DNA from: J027 sp034437655
GTDB taxonomy: Bacteria > Chloroflexota > Anaerolineae > Aggregatilineales > J027
Reading direction: 5' to 3'
DNA: 64,000 nucleotides
Assembly: GCA_034437655.1 (NCBI GenBank)
Contig: DAOTTU010000057.1
Span: 1-64,000 of the forward strand
A program made the position numbers and the translations under genes. The notes below the pieces were generated by a model. It was not told the origin of the DNA and searched no databases. It was given only the letters and a program-made list of their open reading frames with translations. Positions 42,856 through 52,594 of the stretch are shown piece by piece; within the stretch, counting starts at the first letter, position 1; each line of letters opens with the position of its first letter.

Positions 42856-43938
42856 TTATTCGGTAGCGTAACGGACTTCGTAGACTGGATAGTCCGCGTT
42901 CGAAACATCAATTTCAGCGAATTGTACGTTTGGATAATTCATGCGCACAATTTGGTCATAAACGTCCAGGCGGCGTTGCATGTCTGTACCGACACCGAAC
43001 CAGGCCCGCCAGTTACGTTCATCAAAATAGCCCAGCCCATTGACCGGGTCAAAAAAGAATACCTTTATGCTAGGTAATTTTGCGTGCAGTTGCAATGCCC
43101 CGGCCACAATGTCGCGGTCAATTGTGTTGCCAACGCCAAGCGGTTCTTCATCCTCACCGACATGCACAATGCGAATGAGGTCGTCGCGTTCTTCACGTTG
43201 AAACATCACAATACCATTGACATCGACCCACACGCGAAAGTCGCCCTGTTCCCATATAAGTACCGGGTCACGTTCTGCAACTACGACCGAAACCGCATTG
43301 GGCGGCCATGATACATAGACCTGCGCATCCGCAATGCTGGGGTTGCTTTCTAACCGCGCTTCAATAGTGTCTGCATTCACCGTAAAGAGGTTTTTGCCTG
43401 CCAGATCGGTCGATTCGAAGACCCATTCTGGCGAAACGTAGCGCTCACCACCCACCGCAATAGTGTTGACAGTAAACGCCTGCGATCCCAACATCGCATA
43501 GAGTACCACGGCTAGAAACAGCGATAATGAGCCAGACAGCCAGCGCCACGAAATCCAGACTACACCCATTGGCCGCACCCGTGCGTCGGGTTTCTTCAAA
43601 TCACGGCGGGCTTCTTGCTGGCGCAACTGCCGTTTTTCGCGCAGGTTCCGAGGTTTTAGATTCAGGCGCTCTGCCAGTGCATGGCTTAGCCAATTGGACG
43701 GCTCTGTTTCGTCAATGCTAACGCTGGACGTAACGTTACGTGCCTCTTTGCGGAGTTTGCGGCGACGCTTACGCGCACTTCGACCGGGGGCGGCCCGCAC
43801 ATGGCGGTCATCTGCGTTGACTTGAGTAGACGACGCAAGCGGGGTACGCTGGGGGGACTCAGTTTGCGGTGGTGTTTGCGGCGACTGTTCGCGTTTCAAG
43901 CGGAGGCGTTCGCGGCGTTTGCGGTCGGTGTTAAACAT
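42856..43938 (-). CDS. ftsQ: Cell division protein FtsQ/DivIB
   Basis: A 360-residue bitopic protein. A highly basic N-terminal tail of about 110 residues (RKRRERLRLKRE and more) leads to one membrane helix (about 132-153), then a POTRA domain with TVNTIAVGGERYVSPEWVFE and a beta domain ending near residue 355. ATG 43938 fits an AGAG upstream; a GTG ten codons earlier is less likely. It is in the order murB-ftsQ-ftsA-ftsZ. Confidence 0.93.
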   Translation of the reverse strand: MFNTDRKRRERLRLKREQSPQTPPQTESPQRTPLASSTQVNADDRHVRAAPGRSARKRRRKLRKEARNVTSSVSIDETEPSNWLSHALAERLNLKPRNLREKRQLRQQEARRDLKKPDARVRPMGVVWISWRWLSGSLSLFLAVVLYAMLGSQAFTVNTIAVGGERYVSPEWVFESTDLAGKNLFTVNADTIEARLESNPSIADAQVYVSWPPNAVSVVVAERDPVLIWEQGDFRVWVDVNGIVMFQREERDDLIRIVHVGEDEEPLGVGNTIDRDIVAGALQLHAKLPSIKVFFFDPVNGLGYFDERNWRAWFGVGTDMQRRLDVYDQIVRMNYPNVQFAEIDVSNADYPVYEVRYATE

Positions 43939-43994
43939 AGAAACTCTGCATTGAATTTGACGATACACCTATCTTAGCACATTCCCGGGTACGC

Positions 43995-44915
43995 TTAAGA
44001 CTCAAAACCGACTCCTAAACGTTCGATTTCTAGAACCAGGGCAACCTCAAACTGCTCATGCACCACATGTTGGACATGCTCAATCAAGGCGTTGTAGTCT
44101 GTTGCAGTGGCGCTGTCGTCGTTCACGAAAAAGTTGGCATGTACGGGCGAGACTTGCACCCCACCGATACGATGACCTTTGAGGCCTGCGGCTTCGATCA
44201 GGCGGCCGGCGTAGTCGCCAGAGGGATTTTTAAACACTGAACCCATGCTTGCGCCGGGGGGCTGGGTGCGTTTGCGGTGGGCGATAAATCCGTCGGCAAT
44301 GGCTTGCAAATCGGCAGGGGTGTGCCCGGCGTCGAGTTGCAGGGTTGTGGCGGTGATGATGTACTGGCCGTGGTGGCCTTTAAGGCTACTATGCCGATAA
44401 TCATAGTCGAGTTGCTCAAGCCCCCATGACACGAGCTGGTCTTTGGCAAGGTCAAAAATAGCCACACGCAATACACTACTCGTCATATCATCGCCATGTG
44501 CCCCGGCATTATTGACCACTGCGCCACCAAGCGTGCCCGGTACACTCACACACCATTCCAGCCCTTTCAGCCCGCGTTTCATGCATCGGCGTGCCAGAGT
44601 GATGAGTGAGACACCACTTTCAGCTTCAACCAGCCCGGTTGTGTCATCAATGGAACTGGTGTTGGTCTTGTTGAGGATGACAAGCCCCTCAAAACCATTG
44701 TCAGAAACGAGGACATTTGCGCCGCCACCAAGGATAATCCACGGCATTTGCGCATGATGAGCAATACGTGCAGCTTCGATTAGCACATCCGTTGAGCTTG
44801 CAATGCAGAGTGTGTCTGCTGCGCCACCAAGCCGGGCTGCTGTGTAGGGGGCAAGGGGAGCGTTGTATTTAATTTTCGCGTTTAGGTCTTGCGCTAACGT
44901 CTCAAATTCTTTCAT
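43995..44915 (-). CDS. murB: UDP-N-acetylenolpyruvoylglucosamine reductase
   Basis: A 306-residue FAD enzyme that reduces enolpyruvyl-UDP-GlcNAc to UDP-MurNAc. FAD motif WIILGGGANVLVSDNG, CVSVPGTLGGAVVNNAGAHG and the catalytic SMGSVFKNP (Ser of the proton donor) plus a C-terminal Glu (VLEIERLG) are intact. It overlaps the murC stop by four bases (ATGA). Because the MurA-like protein is degenerate, the step before this one must be carried by another gene. Confidence 0.97.
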   Translation of the reverse strand: MKEFETLAQDLNAKIKYNAPLAPYTAARLGGAADTLCIASSTDVLIEAARIAHHAQMPWIILGGGANVLVSDNGFEGLVILNKTNTSSIDDTTGLVEAESGVSLITLARRCMKRGLKGLEWCVSVPGTLGGAVVNNAGAHGDDMTSSVLRVAIFDLAKDQLVSWGLEQLDYDYRHSSLKGHHGQYIITATTLQLDAGHTPADLQAIADGFIAHRKRTQPPGASMGSVFKNPSGDYAGRLIEAAGLKGHRIGGVQVSPVHANFFVNDDSATATDYNALIEHVQHVVHEQFEVALVLEIERLGVGFES

Positions 44916-46285
44916 GCGTTGCCCTCTAGCTGTTGGTGCAACAGGTGCCCAACTTCTGGCCCATCACCCGCACTCATGATAACGACCACGTCGCCCGCTT
45001 GAACTTCACGCGCAAGCGTTGCAGCGGCATCACTGAAGGTGCCACCATAGCGGGCGTTAGCGTGACCAGCCTCTTGCATCATACGGGCGAGGTTGGGGGC
45101 GCTTAACCCGGGTGTGATTTCCTCTCGCACCGAATATACATCCAGCACCAGCGCAACATCGGCCCTACTAAACGCTATGGCAAATTCGGGAGCCAAAGCA
45201 CGCATACGAGTATAAGTGTGTGGTTCCCAGACCGCCCAGAGCCGCTTTGCAACATGCCGCCATGCATTCAGGGTCGCGCGGACAGCCGTCGGGTGATGAG
45301 CGTAGTCATTGACAATAGTTATCCCCTGTACATGCGCCATGATTTCAGAGCGGCGTTGTGTGCCGGGAAATGTGGCTAGCGCAGCAATCACTTCTGGTGC
45401 CGGAATACTAAGGTGGTCTGCTACTGCGCATACCGCCAGCGCGTTCTGGGCGTTATGCGTGCCGAGCAAGGGCAGCGTGGCACGTCCAAGCAAGCTGTTT
45501 TCATAGTGAATGTTAAACTGTAGCTTTCCTGAAACATCAAATTGGATGTCATCGGCAAACCACGTCGCGTCGGAGTTTTGTAAGCTGTAGGTGCTTGTCG
45601 CCATCCCCTGCCACTGTCGCATTTCAATCAGGTCTGCGACGGGCGCACTGTCTATGCCCCCAATCAAGGCACCATGTGGGACAATTTGGCCCGCGAATTG
45701 CTGAAAAGCGTGAATCATTGTGTCAAGGTCAGGGAAGCGGTCGGGGTGGTCGTGTTCAATATTGGTGATTACCGCGATTTCCGGTGTCAAGCCGAGGAAC
45801 ATTTCACCATATTCGTCAGCTTCAATTACGAATAGATCACTTTGCCCCACTCGTGCATTTGAGGTGGTGTCTTGCATCACCCCGCCGATGATCGCTGAAG
45901 GATCGCGTCCGGTCGCGGTTAAGACATGCGTCAGTAGCGCGGTTGTTGTCGTTTTGCCATGTGTTCCCGCAATGGCAAGGGTGCGAAAGCCGCTTGTGAG
46001 CAATGCCATTGCTTGTCGTCGTTCATAAACGGGGATGCCGTACTGACGCGCCGCTTCGATTTCAGGGTTGTTTTCTGGAATAGCGGAACTGGCCAGCACA
46101 ATGTCAACATTTTGTAGATGGGCTGCATCATGCCCAAACTGAATGATGACACCCTCAGTTTGTAGCGCGGCAGTGATGTTATTCGGGCGCATGTCGCAGC
46201 CGCTGACCGTGTGCCCACGTTTTACCAGCACTCGCGCCAGTGCTGACATGCCAAAGCCACCGACGCCCATAATATGATAATGCAT
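44912..46285 (-). CDS. murC: UDP-N-acetylmuramate--L-alanine ligase
   Basis: A 457-residue Mur ligase. The Rossmann start GVGGFGMSALARVLVKRGH binds UDP, the P-loop is AGTHGKTTTTALL, and IVNDYAHHPTAVRATL is the C-terminal signature. It adds L-Ala to UDP-MurNAc. It follows the cvpA-like gene and overlaps murB by four bases. Confidence 0.97.
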   Translation of the reverse strand: MHYHIMGVGGFGMSALARVLVKRGHTVSGCDMRPNNITAALQTEGVIIQFGHDAAHLQNVDIVLASSAIPENNPEIEAARQYGIPVYERRQAMALLTSGFRTLAIAGTHGKTTTTALLTHVLTATGRDPSAIIGGVMQDTTSNARVGQSDLFVIEADEYGEMFLGLTPEIAVITNIEHDHPDRFPDLDTMIHAFQQFAGQIVPHGALIGGIDSAPVADLIEMRQWQGMATSTYSLQNSDATWFADDIQFDVSGKLQFNIHYENSLLGRATLPLLGTHNAQNALAVCAVADHLSIPAPEVIAALATFPGTQRRSEIMAHVQGITIVNDYAHHPTAVRATLNAWRHVAKRLWAVWEPHTYTRMRALAPEFAIAFSRADVALVLDVYSVREEITPGLSAPNLARMMQEAGHANARYGGTFSDAAATLAREVQAGDVVVIMSAGDGPEVGHLLHQQLEGNA

Positions 46286-46297
46286 TTCGGCGACAGC

Positions 46298-46831
46298 TTA
46301 GATAATAGCGATCAAAATAAAGAGGAACAGCACAATCACAGCTAATGTCAACAGATTCCCTTCCTGCATCCATACCAGCGGGAGGTTGGAAACCATCTCT
46401 GCGCTACTTGAATTGGGGCTGGGGGGTGTGACATTTGGCGACAATGGGTAGGCAAGTTGTTCCATGAAATACCACAACGAGCCGAACACCAGGTAGGCGT
46501 TAAACCCACCAACAAGACCCCCGAGAATACGGCTTTGCCACTCATCGCGGTTGTCACGCCCACGGCGGCGGGAAGGGGTCACCCGTTCAGGTGGGGTTTG
46601 GTATGAGAAAAAGGTGACGACCAGCAAAAATAGCGCTTTCACATAAAATACCTGTTCGCTACCAGAACCGCGTCCTAAATTGTCAAAAAAGGACTCGAAC
46701 TGTACAAGCGTAAACAGCGCCAGAATAATCCCGGCAAGTGCAACAAACTCTTTGCTGAAGCCGCGTAGAAAGCCAACCACTGCAAAAAGAATAATCATAA
46801 ACCACAAAAAACTGCCCAAACTTATCATCAC
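46298..46831 (-). CDS. CvpA-like membrane protein
   Basis: A 177-residue protein with four to five hydrophobic segments. The opening FAVVGFLRGFSKEFVALAGI matches the CvpA family motif (GxxRGF.kE), which is linked to biofilm, colicin production and division-like processes. It sits between murG and murC with gaps of about 6-12 bases. An in-frame ATG at 46828 is an alternative start. Confidence 0.65.
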   Translation of the reverse strand: MMISLGSFLWFMIILFAVVGFLRGFSKEFVALAGIILALFTLVQFESFFDNLGRGSGSEQVFYVKALFLLVVTFFSYQTPPERVTPSRRRGRDNRDEWQSRILGGLVGGFNAYLVFGSLWYFMEQLAYPLSPNVTPPSPNSSSAEMVSNLPLVWMQEGNLLTLAVIVLFLFILIAII

Positions 46832-46837
46832 GAATCC

Positions 46838-47959
46838 TTATTTTGTAGCCTGGTCCAAAATAACGCCGGCCACCGCCTGCGCACCATCAGTTTTCTTTAA
46901 CGATTCCGCTGCTGCCACCATCGCCCTGTAACGCGCCGGGTCATCAACAAACAGCGTTTGAAGCAATGGGATCAATTGTGTCTGCATGTCGCCCTCGTCC
47001 AGCCGAATTGCTGCGCCGCGTTCGGCTAACCAATCAGCGTTAACTTCCTGATAATGCCAGTCATAGGCGAGCGGTACCAGAATGGCGGGCAACCCAAAAG
47101 CTGGAAGTTCCGCCAGGGTTGCGGCCCCAGCCCGACTCACAACCAGGTCGGCAGCGGCAAGTGCCAAGCCCATTTCATGTACATAGTCGCGTACATGGTA
47201 TCGCGCCTGAACATTGGCAGGCAACGCATGATGTGCAGCGGCAACTTCTTCTGCGTCCAATTGTCCTGAAATATGGAGAATTTGCAAGTCGGGTATGACC
47301 GTTAAGAGATGTTCCATGTGGTTATAGATCATGCGGTTAATCGCTCGTGAACCACGGCTGCCACCAAAAACCAGCAACGTACGACACTCTGCCGATAAAC
47401 CAAACGCCGCCAGACCTGCTTCGCGCGTGGCGTCCAGTAATCCGTCGCGTAACGGATACCCGGTGGCGATGACAGTTTTGTTCTTTGCATAGAACTGTGC
47501 GGTTTCAGCGACGGTTGCAGTGATGGCACTGGCAAAGCGACCGAGGACGCTCAACGTGCGGCCGGGCTCGACATCGGGTACAAAGATTACAACCGGAACA
47601 CGCAACAACCGGGCGGCGACTGCAATCGGTACCCCCACCCAGCCACCTGTCAAAAATGCCACCGCCGGGCGTTTGCGTAGTAATAGCGTCGTTGCTTGCA
47701 GGGTACCAATCCCAAGCCGGAACACACTGACGACCTTGCGCAGTGGGTTGACACCATGTAGTGGCCCACCCTGCACACGTTGCCACTCGTCAAATTGAAT
47801 GTCTGAGTTGGCAACAAGTTCGTTTTCAATACCGTTGGCACTGCTTACAAAATGTAGCTGGACAGGCGTTTCGCTCGCCTGTAGGGCACTAACGACAGCT
47901 AATGCGGGATATACGCCCCCGCCGGTCCCCCCCGCCGAGATCAGAATCCGGGTCGTCAT
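46838..47959 (-). CDS. murG: UDP-GlcNAc--lipid I GlcNAc transferase
   Basis: A 373-residue GT-B enzyme making lipid II. The N-terminal loop SAGGTGGGVYPALA normally reads GGTGGHxxP, so the conserved His is Gly here. The donor site LVFGGSRGSRAIN and SRAGAATLAELPAFGLPAI are normal, and the late HYQEVNA replaces the usual NHQ. Residues before it match the family, so the start is sound. The first 71 bases lie inside the 3' end of ftsW in another frame. Confidence 0.93.
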   Translation of the reverse strand: MTTRILISAGGTGGGVYPALAVVSALQASETPVQLHFVSSANGIENELVANSDIQFDEWQRVQGGPLHGVNPLRKVVSVFRLGIGTLQATTLLLRKRPAVAFLTGGWVGVPIAVAARLLRVPVVIFVPDVEPGRTLSVLGRFASAITATVAETAQFYAKNKTVIATGYPLRDGLLDATREAGLAAFGLSAECRTLLVFGGSRGSRAINRMIYNHMEHLLTVIPDLQILHISGQLDAEEVAAAHHALPANVQARYHVRDYVHEMGLALAAADLVVSRAGAATLAELPAFGLPAILVPLAYDWHYQEVNADWLAERGAAIRLDEGDMQTQLIPLLQTLFVDDPARYRAMVAAAESLKKTDGAQAVAGVILDQATK

Positions 47960-49535
47960 CCTCGGGTGTCTCCTCTGCTAATGTGCTGCTCGGTGGCTCG
48001 ATGTCGTCGTCATCGGTGCGACTGCGACTATTGTCGTTCTCGGCGTCATCTGGCATATAGGACATATCACGCTGACGACTATCGTCCTCATTGCTGGTGA
48101 GTGCTGACCGGGGTGGCTCCAGCACTTCTAGCGCGGCGTCAAAATCAGCGGTCGAACGGTGCTGCACATCAGGTTCCGTGGCTGGGGCGGCAATACGTTC
48201 GATCTGGCGCGGGCGGCGCTTGCGGCTAGCTTTGCTGGGCTGGCGCACCATCTGTTCACGCTGCACAGGCCTGGGGGCTACGGGCTTTGGTGGGGGCGGT
48301 GTGTCTTCTTCGGCCCAACGTCGTTCGCGTTCTTCGACGGGTATGCGTGCTGATACACGGGACACAGACAGAATCAGCCCCACCCCGGCCAGCGCACTCA
48401 CAAGGCTCGACCCACCAAAACTGATGAACGGCAACGCCACCCCCGTCGGCGGAACCAGTGCAGTCATCACGGCGATATTCAAGAGCGCGTCGTAGACCAG
48501 CCAGATGGTAATGCCAGACGCCAGCAACGCCCCGAACGCATCGGGTGCATTGTGTGCAACCGTGAAGCCCCGGAAGACGAAAGCCACATAGAGCGCAATC
48601 ACCACCGCGCAGCCAAATAGCCCCAGTTCTTCACCGATGACAGCGAATACACTGTCGGTATGCGGAAACGGAATCACATATTTCTGGCGGCCTTCACCAA
48701 GGCCAACACCGAACAGCCCACCGTCCAGAAAGGCGACGATAGCGGCTTGCACGTGGTCGTTGGCGAGCGTGAGGTTTTCAATAGCGGCGAGGTGGTCGTC
48801 AATACGCTGGCGGGCATATTCGAACTGCGTCGCGATGAACCAGCTTGCCGAAACCCCGCCAACGCCCACTACAAAAAGTTGAGCCCAGCTTGCCCCGGCA
48901 AGGAAAAACATGGTCAATGCTGTGGCGAGGATACTGGCGGCGGTTGAAATGTCAGGCTGTAGGATGATCAGTGTGGAGACGGTACCGACCATGATACTGA
49001 ACGGGAGTATCCCATAGGTAATATTGCGGAGTTTGTGCCGCTTTGAGGCTAGCCAGGCCGCCATATACACCACCACCACCAGCTTAGCTGCTTCACCCGG
49101 CTGGTACGACCCACTGAGCAGGGCCCGTCTCGCCATCAAGCGGTCATCACCCACTACCAGCACCAGCACCAAACTGGCAATAATGCCCAGCATGCCGAGT
49201 ATGCTGAGTCGTCGCCACAAGCGATAGTCCAACCGGGCGAGAATATACATCACAATCAGGCCGACGGTTAAATTGGGGAATAGTTGGCGTTCAAAAAAAT
49301 AGGTCGTACTCGCGTCTTCGGTCGCCAAAAAGGAGGCGTCAATACTTGCAGAATAGACCATCAACAGACCAATAGAACAGAGCAGCCCAACGACAGCCAG
49401 CAAATACAAGTCAAAATTGGCGCTAAACAACTGGCTACGACGTTGAGCCTCACTGGGACGCTGGCGCGGTGGTGGTGGGGCGGTGGGGGCAATCACGCCG
49501 CTGGCGTCGTCAATGAATTGTGGTTGATTTGTCAT
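47889..49535 (-). CDS. ftsW: Septal peptidoglycan polymerase FtsW (SEDS)
   Basis: A 548-residue SEDS-family glycosyltransferase with about ten helices. The catalytic Asp lies in HTDSVFAVIGEELG, the FtsW-type PTGVALPFISFGGSSL follows, and GEAAKL marks the fourth-helix loop. A tail of roughly 145 residues (Pro, Arg, Asp/Glu-rich) extends beyond the fold and includes the last 71 bases that overlap murG. ATG 49535 is chosen over an earlier in-frame start. It leads the division cluster. Confidence 0.95.
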   Translation of the reverse strand: MTNQPQFIDDASGVIAPTAPPPPRQRPSEAQRRSQLFSANFDLYLLAVVGLLCSIGLLMVYSASIDASFLATEDASTTYFFERQLFPNLTVGLIVMYILARLDYRLWRRLSILGMLGIIASLVLVLVVGDDRLMARRALLSGSYQPGEAAKLVVVVYMAAWLASKRHKLRNITYGILPFSIMVGTVSTLIILQPDISTAASILATALTMFFLAGASWAQLFVVGVGGVSASWFIATQFEYARQRIDDHLAAIENLTLANDHVQAAIVAFLDGGLFGVGLGEGRQKYVIPFPHTDSVFAVIGEELGLFGCAVVIALYVAFVFRGFTVAHNAPDAFGALLASGITIWLVYDALLNIAVMTALVPPTGVALPFISFGGSSLVSALAGVGLILSVSRVSARIPVEERERRWAEEDTPPPPKPVAPRPVQREQMVRQPSKASRKRRPRQIERIAAPATEPDVQHRSTADFDAALEVLEPPRSALTSNEDDSRQRDMSYMPDDAENDNSRSRTDDDDIEPPSSTLAEETPEDDDPDSDLGGGDRRGRISRISCR

Positions 49536-49580
49536 CAGGTTACGCTCTAAAATGATGTAATCTTGAGTTATGTTTGCTAC

Positions 49581-49610
49581 ATTATCAGGCATTTTCCGTA
49601 AATGTGCCAA
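49581..49610 (-). promoter_or_regulatory. Promoter of the ftsW-ftsZ cluster
   Basis: On the minus strand TTGGCA (49610-49605), an 18-base spacer and GATAAT (49586-49581) sit about 45 bases before ATG 49535. A good match to sigma-70. It would drive ftsW through ftsZ. Confidence 0.6.
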
Positions 49611-49752
49611 CGCTAGATGGAATCGTCAAGTGTCACTGCTGATTTTGGGCTGATGAAAGTATCAAACTTTGCTACACTGAAAGCTAAATGTTGTTACGTT
49701 TGGGATTATCACGCCAAACGCCGATTATTTAAGTGAATAGTGAGCATGCACC

Positions 49753-50892
49753 ATGAATGCCGAGCGTGATGTTAAAGGCAAAATCCTCGTCGTAGAAGAC
49801 GACATCTACTTGATGGAAGGTATTCGCGACATTCTTGAACTGGATGGCTACGAAGTCGTGACCGCTGATAGCGGTAAGAGCGGCCTCGACGTGTTGCGAC
49901 GCTCCTATCCATTGCCAGACCTCATTGTGTCAGACATTATGATGCCAGTGATGGATGGCTATGAGTTCCTGAACGCTGTTCGTTCCGAAACCAACTGGAT
50001 TGACCTGCCGTTCATCTTCCTTACAGCCAAGGGCGAACGTTCTGACCAGAACCTGGGCAAAGAACTGGGCGCAGACGACTACGTGACGAAACCGTTTGGC
50101 CCTGAAGATTTGCTGGTCGCTGTGTCGGCCAAGCTCAAGCGCCGACGCTTGCAACGCCAGAAGTACGAACAAGAAGTTGCTGACACCAAACGTAAGATCA
50201 TGACGATTTTGTATCACGAATTTAACACCCCGATTACGTATGTTGTCGCCTACAATGATATGCTGCAACAAACTGACCCCGACGCGCTCAACACCGACAC
50301 CATGCGCACCTTTTTGCAGGGCATTGACTCTGGTGCATCAAGGCTGCGCCGTTTGATTGAGAATTTTATTGTGCTGGTCGAATTGCAGACTGACGAAGCC
50401 GAAGAATCATATGTGCTGCATCGTGGACTGATTGAGGATTATCAACTGTTGCTTAAACCTCTCCGTTTTGAGGCCGAGCAGGAAGCCGAGCGCGAAAATC
50501 AAGAGTTTGTGCTGGTCATTAACCCGGATTTACCGCCGATGATGGGGTATGCGGAATATATGCGCAAAGGCATCCGCTGTTTAATAGACAACGCACAGAA
50601 ATTCAGTGAAGCCGGCACCACCGTCAAGCTGCATGTCTTCCATGACGAAGCGCGTGACATGATCGTCTTTGCAGTCCATGACGAAGGGCGTGGTATTCCG
50701 GAAGACGAGCGCAGTCGAATTTTTGACCTATTTTACCAGATCAATCGTAAGCAATATGAAGATCAAGGAGCGGGTGCCGGCTTGACAATAGCCAAACGTA
50801 TCGTAGAAATGCATGGCGGCACCATTACACTTGACTCAGAAGTTGACAATGGCTCAATATTCTATCTCTACTTCCCGGCCGAAATTGACTAA
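49753..50892 (+). CDS. Hybrid: receiver domain followed by histidine kinase
   Basis: A 379-residue cytoplasmic protein with a CheY-like receiver (10-130; phospho-acceptor Asp61, Thr91, Lys113 in VTKPFGPEDL), then a HisKA helix with His155 in LYHEFNTPI, and an ATPase with LIDNAQKFS, DEGRGIPE and GAGAGLTIAKRIVEMHGG. The order receiver-kinase is the reverse of the common hybrid kinase. There is no sensor or membrane segment, so the input would be a partner or the receiver itself. The PspA gene follows at 151 bases. Confidence 0.94.
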   Translation: MNAERDVKGKILVVEDDIYLMEGIRDILELDGYEVVTADSGKSGLDVLRRSYPLPDLIVSDIMMPVMDGYEFLNAVRSETNWIDLPFIFLTAKGERSDQNLGKELGADDYVTKPFGPEDLLVAVSAKLKRRRLQRQKYEQEVADTKRKIMTILYHEFNTPITYVVAYNDMLQQTDPDALNTDTMRTFLQGIDSGASRLRRLIENFIVLVELQTDEAEESYVLHRGLIEDYQLLLKPLRFEAEQEAERENQEFVLVINPDLPPMMGYAEYMRKGIRCLIDNAQKFSEAGTTVKLHVFHDEARDMIVFAVHDEGRGIPEDERSRIFDLFYQINRKQYEDQGAGAGLTIAKRIVEMHGGTITLDSEVDNGSIFYLYFPAEID

Positions 50893-51043
50893 TTGACTAA
50901 ATGCCTGAAGCGCAACCAATTGACTGAAATGTACGTATAGTTGTGATGAACGAACCCGAACTTGCTGCACGGCATCTTCTCTAACACCCTGACAAAACGC
51001 CACCCAACACCAACTCGTGGTAAGTAAATAAGGAAGTCTGCCC

Positions 51044-51727
51044 ATGGCCTCTGTACTAAATAAATTCAATACACTTATTTCAGCGAGTGTACATGGCTTG
51101 CTGGATCGTGCATTACGTAATAATTCGTTGCGTGTTATTGACGAATATCTACGTGATGCTGAACGTAACCTGACTGACCTTGAAGACACCGCTGCTACCA
51201 TTGGCGGAACGGTCAAAAGCCTGCGCCGCAAGTATGACGAATACACCGCCCAGATCGAAAAACTTGATCACGACATTGATACGTTGTTGCGCAAAGGTAA
51301 AAATGAGCTGGCCGTCGCCGCACAAACGGACCTCAATAATAAACAGAAGATTGCGGAAGAATATCGCCAGCGCCTCGCCCAGCAAGAAGAAGAATATCAA
51401 CAGTTGCTCAATTCACGCCGCAAGCTCGAACATCGTCTGGTGTTGATTCGACAACAGCGTGAACAGTTGCGCGCCTTGATTGAACTCACAGAGGCGAAGA
51501 AGGTCACCACACGCACCATGCGTAGTCTGGACGATTTGTCGGATAGCAGCGATGACGATATTCGTCGCATGAGCGAAAATATCCTGTTCGAACTTGACCG
51601 TGCCGAAGCAGAGTCTGAAATCGCCGCTGGACGTTTGCAGAACGAAGTCGAAGAAGCGGTGGGGCAAAGCCAGATTGAAGCCCAACTTGAAGAACGCCGT
51701 CGTCGTCTGGGGATGGATGACGAATAA
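51044..51727 (+). CDS. PspA/IM30-family phage-shock protein
   Basis: A 227-residue, almost fully coiled-coil protein with the PspA/Vipp1 layout (ESCRT-III-like): an amphipathic N-terminal helix NKFNTLISASVHGLLDRA and VIDEYLRDAERNL. It binds stressed membranes. The C-terminal end is acidic and Arg-rich. It is followed by a coiled-coil membrane protein, in a six-gene run with the hybrid kinase. Upstream has AAGGAAG. Confidence 0.88.
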   Translation: MASVLNKFNTLISASVHGLLDRALRNNSLRVIDEYLRDAERNLTDLEDTAATIGGTVKSLRRKYDEYTAQIEKLDHDIDTLLRKGKNELAVAAQTDLNNKQKIAEEYRQRLAQQEEEYQQLLNSRRKLEHRLVLIRQQREQLRALIELTEAKKVTTRTMRSLDDLSDSSDDDIRRMSENILFELDRAEAESEIAAGRLQNEVEEAVGQSQIEAQLEERRRRLGMDDE

Positions 51728-51772
51728 AGCTCCCATTGGCGATAAGCACAAACCATAAGCATTGGAAAGGGA

Positions 51773-52594
51773 ATGCGTTCTGTGAACGATTCGTCTGTAG
51801 AGCGGCGTATTCGTAACAAAATGATTCAGTCGGCAGTGTTGAGCCCGCAAACGGCGACAATTGTACTGGTGGCACTGGTGGCGTTTGCACTTAATGTGAG
51901 CGTGCTTGGCTTGCCAGCGGTGTTGTGGTTGTTGATGGGGCTAATTGGGGTGGTTGGGTTCGTGGTGGCCAGCCTCAGTGATGAAACCCTCGTGGAGTCT
52001 GTGTTGCAGGATATGGCCCGCACCCAGTTCAACCCGGCCGAGATCAAAAACACCCGGGCCCGCCAGCGCGTGCAACAAGCATTGGAATATCTTGAAAATA
52101 TCCGTACCGTGGCGCAACAACGCGGCGGGGCGATGCGTATTCAGCTTAACACCACTGCCAGTGAACTCAATGACTGGGTAGAGCAGGTGTATCGCATTGC
52201 ACGACGCATTGATATGTACGAGGAAAACTCGCTGCTGAGTCGTGACCGTGCCCGTGTTCCTGATGAACTTAAATTGCTACAACAACGGCTTGAAGGCGAA
52301 AGTGAACCGACGATTCGCGCTGAGTTGGAAGAGTCTATCCGCCTACGCCAGACGCAGCTTGAAAACCTCCGGGCGCTAGAAACAAACATCAAACGCGCTG
52401 ACATCCAGCTTGACAACACTGTGGCCGCGCTTGGCACCATCTTCGCGCAGGTCCAATTACTTGATGCCCGTGACGTCGACAGCAGCCGGACCGTTCGTCT
52501 GCGACAGAGTATTCGTGAGGAGGTTGCATCCTTGCGGGATACCGTCGAAGCGATTGATGATGTACAACAGGCGTCCACACTGGCAACAACATGA
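51773..52594 (+). CDS. Membrane protein with coiled-coil domain, unknown
   Basis: A 273-residue protein with a hydrophobic block (about 25-67, probably a two-helix hairpin, TIVLVALVAFALNVSVLGLP) and a long cytoplasmic coiled coil (about 90-265). AAAGGGA precedes ATG 51773; GTG 51782 is an alternative. Its position after pspA suggests a membrane partner of PspA. No family recognised; stress role inferred only. Confidence 0.6.
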   Translation: MRSVNDSSVERRIRNKMIQSAVLSPQTATIVLVALVAFALNVSVLGLPAVLWLLMGLIGVVGFVVASLSDETLVESVLQDMARTQFNPAEIKNTRARQRVQQALEYLENIRTVAQQRGGAMRIQLNTTASELNDWVEQVYRIARRIDMYEENSLLSRDRARVPDELKLLQQRLEGESEPTIRAELEESIRLRQTQLENLRALETNIKRADIQLDNTVAALGTIFAQVQLLDARDVDSSRTVRLRQSIREEVASLRDTVEAIDDVQQASTLATT

